Origin: SG8-39 sp041558415
Lineage (GTDB): Bacteria > Pseudomonadota > Gammaproteobacteria > Burkholderiales > SG8-39
Direction of reading: 5' to 3'
DNA length: 30,418 nt
NCBI GenBank assembly: GCA_041558415.1
Contig: JBFFEY010000034.1
Coordinates: forward strand, 1-30,418
The position numbers and the translations under genes were made by a program. The notes under the pieces were generated by a model. The model had not been told where the DNA came from, searched no databases, and saw nothing but the letters and a program-made list of their open reading frames with translations. Below, piece by piece: positions 14,514 to 23,700 of the stretch (position 1 is its first letter; each line of letters starts with the position of its first letter).

Positions 14514-15694
14514 TGAGAACGACGACGGTTTTCGAGCGACTGGACGCGAGCCTCGCGCTCGATGAAGACGAGCGCATGCTGCTCGAGTCGGTGAGCAGCC
14601 TGGCGCGCGAAGAGTTCGCGCCGCGCGCCGAGGGCTACGACCGCAGCGGCGAATTCCCCTGGGACAACGTCAACGCGATCAACGCGCTGGGGCTGAACGC
14701 GATGTTCGTGCCCGAGGCCTACGGCGGCGCGCAGCTGTCCTACGCCTGCTACCTCGCCTGCGTGCGCGAGATCGCCAAGGCCTGCGCCTCGACCGGCATC
14801 ATCTGGGCGACCACCTTCCACGCCATGAAGCCGCTCATCGACTTCGGTGCGGAGGCGCAGAAAAAGCGCCTGCTGCCGAGGATCGCCAAGGGCGGGCTCG
14901 CGGCGCTGGCGATCACCGAGCCGAGCGCGGGCTCGGACGCCACCGGCATGAAGACGCGCTTCACGCCGAAGGGCGACGACATCGTCGTCGACGGCGGCAA
15001 GACCTTCATCACCAACGGCGACGTCGCCGATCTCTACCTGCTGTTCGGCAAATGGAGCGAGATCGACGACGACAAGGGCTCGATCTCGGTGCTGCTGCTG
15101 GAGAAGGACACGCCCGGATTGAGCGTGGTGCGCACCGAGGACAAGATGGGGCACCGCGCCTCGAGCACCGCGACCATCGCCTTCGATGCCTGCCGCGTGC
15201 CGCGCGCCAACCTGCTCGGCGCGCCGGGCGAGGGCCTCAAGCTGCTGCTCGCCTCGCTCAACAAGTCGCGGCCGAGCGTGGCGGCGCACGCGCTCGGCAT
15301 CGCGCGCGCCGCGTTCGAGGACGCCGTGGCCTACATCAACGAGCGGCGCCAGTCGGGTCGGCGCATCGTCGAATTCCAGGGCATCCAGTTCCTGCTCGCC
15401 GACCTCGCCGCCGAGCTGGCGCAGTGCGAGGCCTGGCTGTGGCACGTCGCGCGGCTGGTCGACGGCGGGCAGAGCGAGATCGGCATCGAGGCCTCGATCC
15501 TCAAGCTGCGTGCCTCCGACCTGGCGATGCGCATCGCGCTCGAGGCGGTGCAGCTGCACGGCGGCTACGGCTACTGCAAGGATTACCGCGTCGAGCGCCT
15601 GATGCGCGACGCCAAGATCACGCAGATCTGGGAAGGCACCAACCAGGTCCACCGCCAGCTGATCGGGCGCAGCTTCATCGACAAGGGCCGGTGA
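14513..15694 (+). CDS. Acyl-CoA dehydrogenase, AliB-like
   Basis: 393 aa FAD-dependent acyl-CoA dehydrogenase of normal family length. Landmarks: LAALAITEPSAGSDATGMKT (FAD/substrate segment), KTFITNG, DKMGHRASSTATIAFDACRVP, and QLHGGYGYCKDYRVERLMRD. The catalytic base is Glu374 in IWEGTNQ. It would introduce an alpha,beta double bond into the ring thioester and pass electrons to ETF; no ETF genes are in the window. The position after the ligase, hydratase and SDR fits cyclohexanecarboxyl-CoA dehydrogenase (AliB). Generic short-chain substrates remain possible. Confidence 0.92.
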   Translation: MRTTTVFERLDASLALDEDERMLLESVSSLAREEFAPRAEGYDRSGEFPWDNVNAINALGLNAMFVPEAYGGAQLSYACYLACVREIAKACASTGIIWATTFHAMKPLIDFGAEAQKKRLLPRIAKGGLAALAITEPSAGSDATGMKTRFTPKGDDIVVDGGKTFITNGDVADLYLLFGKWSEIDDDKGSISVLLLEKDTPGLSVVRTEDKMGHRASSTATIAFDACRVPRANLLGAPGEGLKLLLASLNKSRPSVAAHALGIARAAFEDAVAYINERRQSGRRIVEFQGIQFLLADLAAELAQCEAWLWHVARLVDGGQSEIGIEASILKLRASDLAMRIALEAVQLHGGYGYCKDYRVERLMRDAKITQIWEGTNQVHRQLIGRSFIDKGR

Positions 15695-16680
15695 TGCGCG
15701 CGGTGGTGGTGCATGCGCACGGCGACTTCCGCGCGCCACGCGTCGAAAACGTCGCCGACCCGCTGCCCGGCGCGGGCGAGGTGGTGATCGGCGCGCGCGC
15801 GATCGGCGTCAACTACCCCGACCTGCTGGTCATCCAGGGCAAGTACCAGTTCCTGCCGCCGAAGCCGTTCTCGCCCGGCAAGGAGGTCGCCGGCGTGATC
15901 GAGGCGGTCGGTGCGGGCGTGACGCGCCTCAAGCCGGGCGACCGCGTCATGGCGCAGCGCGAGTACGGCTGCTACGCGGAAAAGCTGCTCTCGCCCGAGG
16001 CCACCGTGTATCCGATGCCGGCGGTGCTCGGCTTCGAGGAAGGCGCGGCGCTCGGCCTTGCCTACCAGACGGCGCATTTCGCCGTCGTCGACCGCGGCGC
16101 CTACAGGCCGGGCGATTCGGTGCTGGTCACCGGCGCCTCGGGCGGCGTGGGGCTGGCCTGCGTCGAGGTGGCGAAGGCCTGCGGCGCCACCGTCATCGCC
16201 GGCGTGACGAGCGCCGAGAAGGGCGCGCTCGCGCGCGCGCACGGCGCCGACCACTGGATCGACCTGTCGCAGCCCGAGCCGCGCGAATCGATCCGCGCGC
16301 AGGTGCATGCGCTGACCGGCAGGCGCGGCGTCGACATCGTGCTGGAGAACGTCGGCGGCGAGGTGTTCGACGGCGCGCTGCGCGCGCTCGCCTGGTGCGG
16401 GCGCATGGTGGTGGTGGGCTTCGCCTCGATGCAGCTGCCCGAGATCAAGGCCAACTACCTGCTGGTGAAGAACATCAGCGCCACCGGGCTGCAGTGGAGC
16501 GACTACCGCGAGCGCGATCCCGCATGGGTGCAGCGCGTGCAGGCGGAGCTCTACGACCTTTGGACGCAGGGCAAGCTCAAGCCCTTCGTCAGCGCGCGCT
16601 TCCCGCTGGAGCAGTTCGCCGACGCGCTCGAGCGCTTCGTCGCGCGGCGCGTGCAGGGCAAGATGATTCTCGTCCCCTAG
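15694..16680 (+). CDS. Quinone oxidoreductase-like MDR protein
   Basis: 328 aa medium-chain dehydrogenase/reductase. The zinc-free QOR type is indicated by NYPDLLVIQGKYQFLP and the absence of structural and catalytic cysteine clusters. The NADPH-binding Rossmann motif is GASGGVG (147-153). VDIVLENVGGEVFDGALRAL and the C-terminal VQGKMILVP are family-typical. It would reduce a quinone or an enone/enoyl thioester with NADPH. It is the last gene of the catabolic operon, linked by a one-base overlap (TGATG at 15692-15696). In some pathways enzymes of this family act as enoyl-CoA reductases. Its step here is not evident from the cyclohexanecarboxylate scheme, which does not need it. Confidence 0.88.
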   Translation: MRAVVVHAHGDFRAPRVENVADPLPGAGEVVIGARAIGVNYPDLLVIQGKYQFLPPKPFSPGKEVAGVIEAVGAGVTRLKPGDRVMAQREYGCYAEKLLSPEATVYPMPAVLGFEEGAALGLAYQTAHFAVVDRGAYRPGDSVLVTGASGGVGLACVEVAKACGATVIAGVTSAEKGALARAHGADHWIDLSQPEPRESIRAQVHALTGRRGVDIVLENVGGEVFDGALRALAWCGRMVVVGFASMQLPEIKANYLLVKNISATGLQWSDYRERDPAWVQRVQAELYDLWTQGKLKPFVSARFPLEQFADALERFVARRVQGKMILVP

Positions 16681-16693
16681 TTTTTTACATAAC

Positions 16694-16706
16694 GGGGTCT
16701 GACCCC
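16694..16706. repeat. GGGGTCTGACCCC palindrome, copy F
   Basis: This is the core palindrome without the TTATCCACA half. It fills almost all of the 25-base gap between two convergent genes. Its last base is the final G of the minus-strand gene's stop codon. A TTTTTT run at 16681-16686 would follow the palindrome on the minus strand as A6, so it does not help minus-strand termination. The run may mark termination of the plus-strand operon. Confidence 0.8.
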
Positions 16707-17692
16707 TACGCGCGCCAGACCTGCGGGTTGACGAGGTGCGGCGGACGCTCGCCGCGCAGCGCCTGCAGGATCTGGTCGGCGGCCGACAGCGCCATGCCGC
16801 GCATCGCTTCCTCGGTGAGCCCCGCCGTGTGCGGCGAAAGGATGAGGTTCTCCAGGCCGCGCAGCGGGCTGTCCGGCGGCAGCGGCTCGTCCTCGTAGAC
16901 GTCGAGCGCCGCGCCGGCGATGCGCTGTTCGCGCAGCGCCGCGGCCAGCGCCGCGGCCGAGACGATCGGCCCGCGCGCGGTGTTGATGAGGTAGGCCTGC
17001 GGCTGCATCGCGGCGAGCGCCGCCGCGCCGACCATGCCGCGCGTTTCGTCGTTCAGCTCGGCATGCACCGAGACGAAATCCGACTCGCGCCAGATGCGGC
17101 CGAGATCGCTCACCCACTCGGCGCCGACCTGTGCGGCCTTCTGCGCCGGCACGTAAGGGTCGTAGACCAGCACGCGCATGCGGAAGGCCTGCGTGCAGCA
17201 GCGCGCCACCTCGCTGCCGATGTTGCCCAGACCGATGACGCCGAGCGTGCGGCCGCGCAGCTCGAAGCGCCGGTAGTCCTTCTGCGCCGTCCAGCCGCGG
17301 CCTTCGTGCGTCAGCCGGTTGAGCGGCAGCAGGTTGCGGGCGAAGGCGATCATCACGCCGATGGTGTACTCGGCCACCGGCACCGTGCCGAAGGCCGGGT
17401 TGTTGACCACGGCGATGCCGCGCGCGGTGGCCGCCGCGAGGTCGATGGCATCGGTGCCGCGCCCCGAGGTGCTGATGATGCGCAGGCGCTGCGCGGAGGC
17501 GAGCGCGTCGGCGCGCAGGCGGTTCGGGTAGCGCACGAAAACGCCGGTCGCGCTGCGCAAGGCCTCGCCGATCTGCGCCGGCTCGGGCTGCACCAGGATC
17601 TCGACCGGCAGCGCGGCGCGCAAGCGCGCCTCGGCCTCCGGGTGATACATGTGGCCGAGCAGCACCACCTTTTCATTCGATGCCATGGCCAT
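16706..17692 (-). CDS. D-isomer-specific 2-hydroxyacid dehydrogenase
   Basis: 328 aa NAD-dependent dehydrogenase. The Rossmann motif GLGNIG is at 154-159. The catalytic triad is Arg240 (NTARGPIV), Glu269 (DVYEDEP) and His288 (LSPHTAG). The N-terminal substrate domain holds ISTSGRGTDAIDL, where typical members have GVGxDxID; the Arg in this loop (R78) may contact the substrate carboxylate. The start is ATG 17692; ATG 17686 is also possible, with GAGG upstream serving either. The reaction is interconversion of a 2-keto acid and a D-2-hydroxy acid. The stop codon abuts repeat copy F. It is separated from the DUF2905 gene by 9 bases and is probably co-transcribed with it. Confidence 0.9.
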   Translation of the reverse strand: MAMASNEKVVLLGHMYHPEAEARLRAALPVEILVQPEPAQIGEALRSATGVFVRYPNRLRADALASAQRLRIISTSGRGTDAIDLAAATARGIAVVNNPAFGTVPVAEYTIGVMIAFARNLLPLNRLTHEGRGWTAQKDYRRFELRGRTLGVIGLGNIGSEVARCCTQAFRMRVLVYDPYVPAQKAAQVGAEWVSDLGRIWRESDFVSVHAELNDETRGMVGAAALAAMQPQAYLINTARGPIVSAAALAAALREQRIAGAALDVYEDEPLPPDSPLRGLENLILSPHTAGLTEEAMRGMALSAADQILQALRGERPPHLVNPQVWRA

Positions 17693-17701
17693 GCCGCCTC
17701 C

Positions 17702-17902
17702 TCAGCGGCGCAGCAGCCAGAAGACGAGCGACACCACCACCGAGATCACGATGCAGGTGGCGATCGGAAAGTAAAAGACGCCGTTTTCCGTTTCGACGCG
17801 GATGTCGCCCGGCAGTCGCCCGAGGCCGAGCTTGGAGAGCCACGGCCAGGCGAGGCCGGCGGCGAGCAGCACGGCACCAATCACGATCAGCCAGCGTTGC
17901 AT
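17702..17902 (-). CDS. DUF2905 small membrane protein
   Basis: 66 aa. Two hydrophobic segments (about 4-22 and 45-63) flank the conserved middle LGRLPGDIRVE and FYFPIATCIVISV, which is the DUF2905 signature. Members are tiny inner-membrane proteins of unknown function, common in Proteobacteria. It lies within a short minus-strand run of genes with 9-base gaps on both sides. Confidence 0.9.
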   Translation of the reverse strand: MQRWLIVIGAVLLAAGLAWPWLSKLGLGRLPGDIRVETENGVFYFPIATCIVISVVVSLVFWLLRR

Positions 17903-17911
17903 GCCGCGAGT

Positions 17912-19009
17912 TTACTGCGCGTCGGGCGGCCAGACACCGCGCCGCCCGAGCGCGCGCGCGACGAGGTCCATCACCAGCGCGCACTCGAGGCCGAACGGCA
18001 GGTAGCCCGCATAGCCGAGCAGCGGCATCTCGAAAACGGGGTAGCGCTGCACGTAGGGCAGGCTGTAGTGCCACTTGGCGAGGCTGCCCCAGTTCCACAG
18101 CTCCCACAGCAGGCCGCAGGCAAGCGCGGCAAGCGCCGGCTGCAGCAGCGGGCGCCAGTCGCCACGCGCGAGCGGCGCGAAGAACGACTCGCCGGTAAGC
18201 AGGCGCTGCAGGCCGCCGAGCAGCGCGAGCGGCGCGAGCCACAGCGCCGAGAAGAACGCATTGGGATCGAGCGCGACGCCGATCAGCGCGCCGCCACCGA
18301 GCGCGAGCGCGAGCCAGGCGACGCCGGGCGGCGCTTCGATCGGCGGCAGACCGCGCAGGTCGAAGCGCGGCGAGCGCTGCAGCCAGTGCCAGGCGCTCGC
18401 CACCGCGGGCAGCACCGTGCAGAACGGCAGCGTCGCCTGCAGGAAGTAGTCCCAGTCGCCGCTCGCGACGAGGCCTTCGTAACGCCAGTTGCCGGCAAAC
18501 TGGTTGAGGTGCTCGAACAGCCACCAGAACGCTGCGCTCACCGGAAACAGCGCGAGAAACCAGCCGCGATGGTGGGTGAGCAGTGAGCGGCCCGTCTCGC
18601 GCCACGTCAGTGCGTTCATCACCAGGATCGCGCCGAGCCAGAGCGGCGTGAAGACGTGGCGGCGCCACTGCGGATCGAGCAGCTCGCCGCGCCAGGCGAG
18701 GACCCAGCTCGCGGCAACGAGCAGCAGGCCGAGCCAGCCCCACCATGGAAACCACGCCCGCCTTGGCTGCGCCATGGCGAAGCGCGCGCGCGTGACGGCG
18801 AAGGCGTAGAGCGCTATCGCGGCGAGGACCGGCAGCGCGTAGAGCGCGAACGCCAGCCAGGAGAACGGCAGGTGTGCGACCTCGCGCGGGCGCGGCGGGA
18901 AAACGAGAAACGCGTCGATCGGCGCTCCGGCGAGCATCAGGCCGAGCAGCGGCAACCCCCACACCAGGGCGGTCCACAGCATCAACGCGAACAGAGCGCG
19001 CACTCGCAT
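17912..19009 (-). CDS. Polytopic membrane protein of unknown function
   Basis: 365 aa with roughly nine hydrophobic segments spread over the whole length and many Trp residues (for example RRAWFPWWGWLGLLL, FWWLFEHLNQF, LLWELWNWGSLAKWHY). The second of two adjacent ATGs (19009) is chosen because GGAGG then sits 5 bases upstream. For the first ATG (19012) the gap would be only 2 bases. The pattern FEHLNQFAGNW / LWELWNWGSLAKW looks like an internal duplication: WxFE(H/L)xNxxxxxW occurs in both halves. No enzyme or transporter family is recognised. Confidence 0.75.
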   Translation of the reverse strand: MRVRALFALMLWTALVWGLPLLGLMLAGAPIDAFLVFPPRPREVAHLPFSWLAFALYALPVLAAIALYAFAVTRARFAMAQPRRAWFPWWGWLGLLLVAASWVLAWRGELLDPQWRRHVFTPLWLGAILVMNALTWRETGRSLLTHHRGWFLALFPVSAAFWWLFEHLNQFAGNWRYEGLVASGDWDYFLQATLPFCTVLPAVASAWHWLQRSPRFDLRGLPPIEAPPGVAWLALALGGGALIGVALDPNAFFSALWLAPLALLGGLQRLLTGESFFAPLARGDWRPLLQPALAALACGLLWELWNWGSLAKWHYSLPYVQRYPVFEMPLLGYAGYLPFGLECALVMDLVARALGRRGVWPPDAQ

Positions 19010-19046
19010 CATGACCTCCGGCGCCGCAGTCTACGCCGGAGCGGCG

Positions 19047-19403
19047 TCAGGCCAGATGCTGCCGCACCAGCGAAACCAGCGCCTCGTTCTCGAACGGCTT
19101 GCGCACGTACCCGACCGCGCCGAGTTCCATTGCACGGCCACGGCCGTTTGTCTCCACCGTGAGGAAGATGATCGGGATGAAGGGCAGCGTGTTGTCGCCC
19201 TTCAGCGCCGCGGCGAACTCGTAGCCATCCATGTAGGGCAGGTTGACGTCGAGCACGATGAGGTCGGGCGGCCGGCCGAGCACGAGGTGACCGGCGACGA
19301 TCGCGTCTTCCGCAGTGAGCACGTCGTAGCCCGCCTGCGTCAGGCTGCGCCCGACCAGCGCGCGGATGCTTTCGTCGTCGTCGACCACCAGGACCGTCGG
19401 CAT
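19047..19403 (-). CDS. Single-domain response regulator (CheY-like receiver)
   Basis: 118 aa, essentially only a receiver domain. Acidic pocket D8-D10, phosphoacceptor Asp52 (LDVNLPYMDG), Thr82 (FLTVE) and Lys102 (VRKPF) are all present. There is no output domain. The start MPTVLVVDDDE at 19403 is preferred over an upstream extension because receivers begin here. No histidine kinase is adjacent, so its partner is elsewhere; it is an orphan stand-alone regulator. Confidence 0.92.
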   Translation of the reverse strand: MPTVLVVDDDESIRALVGRSLTQAGYDVLTAEDAIVAGHLVLGRPPDLIVLDVNLPYMDGYEFAAALKGDNTLPFIPIIFLTVETNGRGRAMELGAVGYVRKPFENEALVSLVRQHLA

Positions 19404-19456
19404 GGCGGGCCGGGATACTACAGTAGGACAAAACAACTATGCGCCGCGCGCCCCGC

Positions 19457-20251
19457 TCAGGCCACCACCATGCCGCCGTCGAGCAGGATCGACTGCCCGG
19501 TCATGCCGTCGGACTCGCTCGAAGCGAGGTAGACCGCGAGGTGGGCGATCTCCTCGGGCTTGAGAAAGCGCCGCAGCGGCACGCGCGCCAGCCCCGCCGC
19601 CTTCACCTGCTCGAACGGCACGCCGAGGATATCGGCATGCGCACGGAATTCCTCGAGCATGTCGGTCTCGACGAAGCCGGGGCAGATCGCATTGACGTTG
19701 ATGCCGAGCGGCCCCATCTCGAGCCCGGCGCAGCGCGTCAGCCCGACCAGCGCGTGCTTGGAGGCGTTGTAGGCGCTCTGATTCATGGACATCCACTTGC
19801 CTGCGGTCGAGGCAATGTTGACCACCTTGCCGCGGCCGCGCGCCTGCATGTGGCGCAGCACGAGCTGCATGACGTGGAACGCGCCGTACAGGTTCACCTG
19901 CACGATGTGGTCGAAGTCCTCGGGCGCGTAATCGACGAGGCGCGCGGCCTTGTACACGCCGGCGTTGTTGACCAGCACGTCGATGGCGCCGAGCGCCTCG
20001 GCGGCGGCGTCCACCATGTTTGCAACTGTCGCGCGGTCACGCACGTCGACCGTGCGCAGCGCGACCTTCGCACCCCGTGACTCGGCAAGGCTCTTCACCT
20101 CCTCGAGCTTGGCGCGGTTGGTCGCGGCGAGAAACAGGTCCGCTCCCTCCTCCGCGTAGCGCAGCGCGATGGCGCGGCCGATGCCGCGGCTCGCGCCGGT
20201 GATGAGTGCCCTGCGCCCGTTCAGACGGCCACGTCTCGATGGATTCGTCAT
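19457..20251 (-). CDS. SDR-family oxidoreductase
   Basis: 264 aa classical SDR. TGASRGIG (18-25), NNAG, catalytic Ser in VNIASTAGKW, and YNASK. It carries the extended loop before the C-terminus seen in 3-hydroxybutyrate/acetoacetyl-CoA-type members (FVETDMLEEF, then GVPFEQVKAAGLARVPLRRF) and ends SILLDGGMVVA. ATG 20251 is chosen because AAAAGGGG lies about 6 bases upstream; a GTG at 20281 is the alternative. Substrate unknown. It shares only family-level similarity with the BadH-like SDR at 13773. Confidence 0.9.
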   Translation of the reverse strand: MTNPSRRGRLNGRRALITGASRGIGRAIALRYAEEGADLFLAATNRAKLEEVKSLAESRGAKVALRTVDVRDRATVANMVDAAAEALGAIDVLVNNAGVYKAARLVDYAPEDFDHIVQVNLYGAFHVMQLVLRHMQARGRGKVVNIASTAGKWMSMNQSAYNASKHALVGLTRCAGLEMGPLGINVNAICPGFVETDMLEEFRAHADILGVPFEQVKAAGLARVPLRRFLKPEEIAHLAVYLASSESDGMTGQSILLDGGMVVA

Positions 20252-20440
20252 CAGATACCCCTTTTCTGTCTCATGTTTCACGCCTGGCCGAGCACGCCGG
20301 CGTTGCCGCGACCCGACAGCCTAATCCTTTCGGCTAAGCCCGATTCGAACTTCCGGCGAATTCACGCCCCGCGCAGGTCGGCGCACTCTCGGTCCATGGA
20401 CGCACTGATTCTTTCCTGCATCGAACGGAGTGCCGTTAGC

Positions 20441-20671
20441 ATGAAAACCAAGCTCATCGAGCTGGACCCCCGTTTCGTGCCGCACGCAAGGCCGAAGCGG
20501 GTCGCGGGCTGGACGCGCCTTGTGGTGATGCTCGCGGTGGTTGCCGGCTACGTCGGCATCGCCGGCGCGCAGGACGAGCCGATCCAGATCTGGCTTCTCG
20601 TCCTCGCGCCGCTCGCGCTCATCGTGGCCGCGATCGCACTGCGCATCACCGAAGGCACCGGCTCGCAGTAG
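20441..20671 (+). CDS. Small two-segment membrane protein
   Basis: 76 aa. A positively charged N-terminus (KTKLIELDPRFVPHARPKRVAGW) is followed by two hydrophobic stretches (about 25-44 and 49-68) with a short acidic turn (AQDEPIQ) between them. ATG 20441 is preferred over 20396 because GGAG lies about 12 bases upstream. It ends 36 bases before the large cyclase gene and might be co-transcribed with it. No family recognised. Confidence 0.55.
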   Translation: MKTKLIELDPRFVPHARPKRVAGWTRLVVMLAVVAGYVGIAGAQDEPIQIWLLVLAPLALIVAAIALRITEGTGSQ

Positions 20672-20695
20672 CGCCCGGCAACGCGGCTTCCGTGC

Positions 20696-20701
20696 TTTAA
20701 T
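20696..20701 (+). promoter_or_regulatory. Possible -10 element (TTTAAT) of the cyclase gene
   Basis: TTTAAT ends 6 bases before ATG 20708, and no Shine-Dalgarno lies between, so the message could be leaderless. No convincing -35 is seen at 16-18 bases. Confidence 0.25.
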
Positions 20702-20707
20702 CGGCGC

Positions 20708-23700
20708 ATGCTCTGCGCCGCCTGCAATGCGACGCTCGCCGCAGGCGTGCGCTTCTGCACGTCCTGCGGCGCGCCGGTCGCCGCGCGCTGCCCGCGCTGC
20801 GATGCCGAAGTGTCCGCCGCGGACAGGTTCTGCGGCGCCTGCGGCGCGGGGGTGGCGGCGGAGCCGGCTGCCTCGGCGCCCGCCGCCCGCGCCTTCGGCG
20901 AGGGCGAGGGCGAACGCCGCCAGGTCACGGTGCTGTTCGCCGACATGGAGGGCTACACCACGCTCGCCGAGAAACTCGGCGAGGAAGGCACCTATACGCT
21001 GATGCAGCCCGTGCTCCAACGCATGGTCGAAACGATCCACGCGCACGGCGGCACGACACAGGACCTGGCCGGGGACGGCGTGATGGCGCTGTTCGGTGCA
21101 CCGCAGGCGCTCGAGGATGCGCCGCTGCGCGCCTGCCAGGCCGCGCTCGACCTGCACCAGCGCCTGGCCGACCTTGGCGAGGGCATCCGCGCGAGGCACG
21201 GCGTCACGCCGCGCTTTCGCGTCGGCTTGAACGCCGGCCCGGTGGTGCTCGGCCAGATGGGCGACGGCGAGCGCATCGAGTTTCGCGCGGTGGGCGACAC
21301 GGTGAACCTCGCGGCGCGCCTGCAGGGGCTCGCCGAACCCGGCAGCGTGCTGCTCTCCGAGGACGTGCACCGCCTGGTCGAGGGCTACGTCGACGACGCC
21401 GATCTCGGCGCGCGCAGCGTCAAGGGCAAAGCCGAGCCGGTGCACGTCTTTCGGCTCGATGCGGTGCGCGGCGGCGTCAACCGCTTCCAGCGCGCCCTGC
21501 AGCGCGGCCTGACGTCGCTCGTCGGGCGTGAAGCGGAGCTCGAGCGCATGGAAAGCGCCTGGATGGCGACACGCGCCGGCGCCTGCCGCGCGCTGTGCCT
21601 CAGCGGCGAGGCCGGGCTCGGCAAGTCACGCCTGTTGCACGAGTTCTGCGAGCGCCGCGCGCGCGAGCAGGCCTTCGTGCTGCGCGCGCACTGCGCGCCG
21701 GGCGGCCGCTCGACGCCGTTCCTGCCCTTGGCAGAGCTGGTCCGCACATCGTTTCGCATCAGCGCCGATCAGGGCAAGGACGCAGTCGCCGCACGCCTGA
21801 AGCGCGGCCTCGAGGTGCTCGGCGCCGACAGCGCGCAGAACGTCGATTACCTGCTCAACCTGCTCGGCTTCGCCGTGGGCGGCGAAGCCTTCAGCAAGGA
21901 AAACGCCGAGGTCGTCGGCATTCGCACGCGCGACCTCCTCTTGCTGCTGATCGAGGAGCGCTGCCGCGCCTCCGAGGTCGTGCTGGTCATCGAGGACCTG
22001 CAATGGATCGACCGCGCGTCCGAAGCGCTGCTCGCGCGCCTGCTCGATGAGGGCAAGCGCCTGATGGTGATCTGCAGCTACCGTCCGCCCTACGCGCCGC
22101 CCTGGGCGGACGCGGCGAACGCCGAGGTCGTCCGCCTCGCGCCGCTGTCTGCCGCGAACACCGAAGCGCTGCTGCGCGCCCGCCTGGGCAGCGACGCCCT
22201 GCCGCGCGCACTCACCCAGCTGGTGCTCGACAAAGCCGAGGGCAACCCGCTGTTCGCCGAGGAGATCGCGCAGCTGCTCGCCGAGCGCGGCGCCATTCGC
22301 CAGGGCGCGGGCGGGCTCGAGTTCGACGCTTCTGCCGCACGCGCCCTGCCCGCGAGCCTGGAAAACATGCTGCTCGAGCGCGTCGAGCAGCTCGACGAAT
22401 CCGCGCGCGGCCTGCTGCAGGCAGCAGCCGTCGTCGGGCGGCGCTTCTCGCTCGAGGTGGCGACGCGCGCCGCGCGCCTGAACGGCGCGGGCGCGTCGAG
22501 CGCCGCGCGTCTGCAGGCGCTCGAGCTGATCGTGCCGGACACGGAGCCGGGCGTGTTCCGCTTCAACAGCGCGCTGCTGCAGGAAGCGATTTACCAGAGC
22601 CTGCTCAGCGCGCGGCGCGAAGCGCTGCACGGCAGCGTCGCCGTCGCGCTCGAGGAAAGCTACGGCGAGCGCGCGCCCGAGATCGCCGATCTGCTCGCCA
22701 ACCACTACGTCGCCACGCCGCGCGCCGAGAAGGCGGTGGTCTACATGCGCCTCGCCGGCGAGAAGGCGCTGCGCATGTATTCGCTAGACGAAGCGGAGCT
22801 GCGCTTTCGCCAGGTGATCGAGCTGATCGAGAAGGTGCCGGGCTGCGCCAACGACGTGTTCCTCGTCGACACCCTGCTAAACGTCTCGCGCGTGCTGTAC
22901 TACAAGGCCGCGTTCAACGAACTGATCACGCTGATCGAGCGGCAGCTGCCGCTCGCCGAGCGCCTCGGCGATCGGGCGCGGCTCGGAAGATTCCTGTTCG
23001 AGCTGGGCTATGCGCACTGCTTCAACGCCAACCCCGAGACCGGCAAGCCGCTGCTCGAGCGCGCGCTGGCGCTCGCCGAGGCGGACGGCGACGAGCGTCT
23101 CGTCGCCTACGTGCTGATGGGGCTCCTGTGGGAGCACACCTACTGGGAGCCGCCGACGCCCGAGACGCGCGCGGCGCACCGCACGATGGCGGAACGCGCG
23201 GAAGCGATCGGACGCCGCTTGCACGACCACTGGGTGACCGTGAAAGTGATCGCGGCACTGGCGATCGACGCTCTCCTCTTCGGCCGCCCCGCGCAGACGC
23301 GGCGCGAGGCGCTGCGCCTCATCGAATACAGCCGCGAGACCGGCGACCCGCGCGGGCGCAGCATGGGGCACTACTGCCTGGCCTGGGCCGACGGCTTCAG
23401 CTTCGATTTCGCCAGCGCGATCGACAACGCCGACGAGTCGATCCGCATCGGCCTGAGCCCGATCGACCGCCTCACCGCGCAGGCGGCCAAGGCCTGGGCA
23501 CAGGTGCTCGCCGAGCAGGCCGAGGCGGCGCTGCCGACGCTCGAGGCACTGACGGCGAGCCTCGAGCATGACGGCTTCGGCCAGATGCGCTACACCACGG
23601 ACATCGCGCTCGGCGTTGCCCAGGTCGCGACCGGCGGCTGGACGCAGGGCGTGCGCACGCTCGAGCAGCGCTTGGCGAGCGTCGAGGCGCGCGGCGCGCG

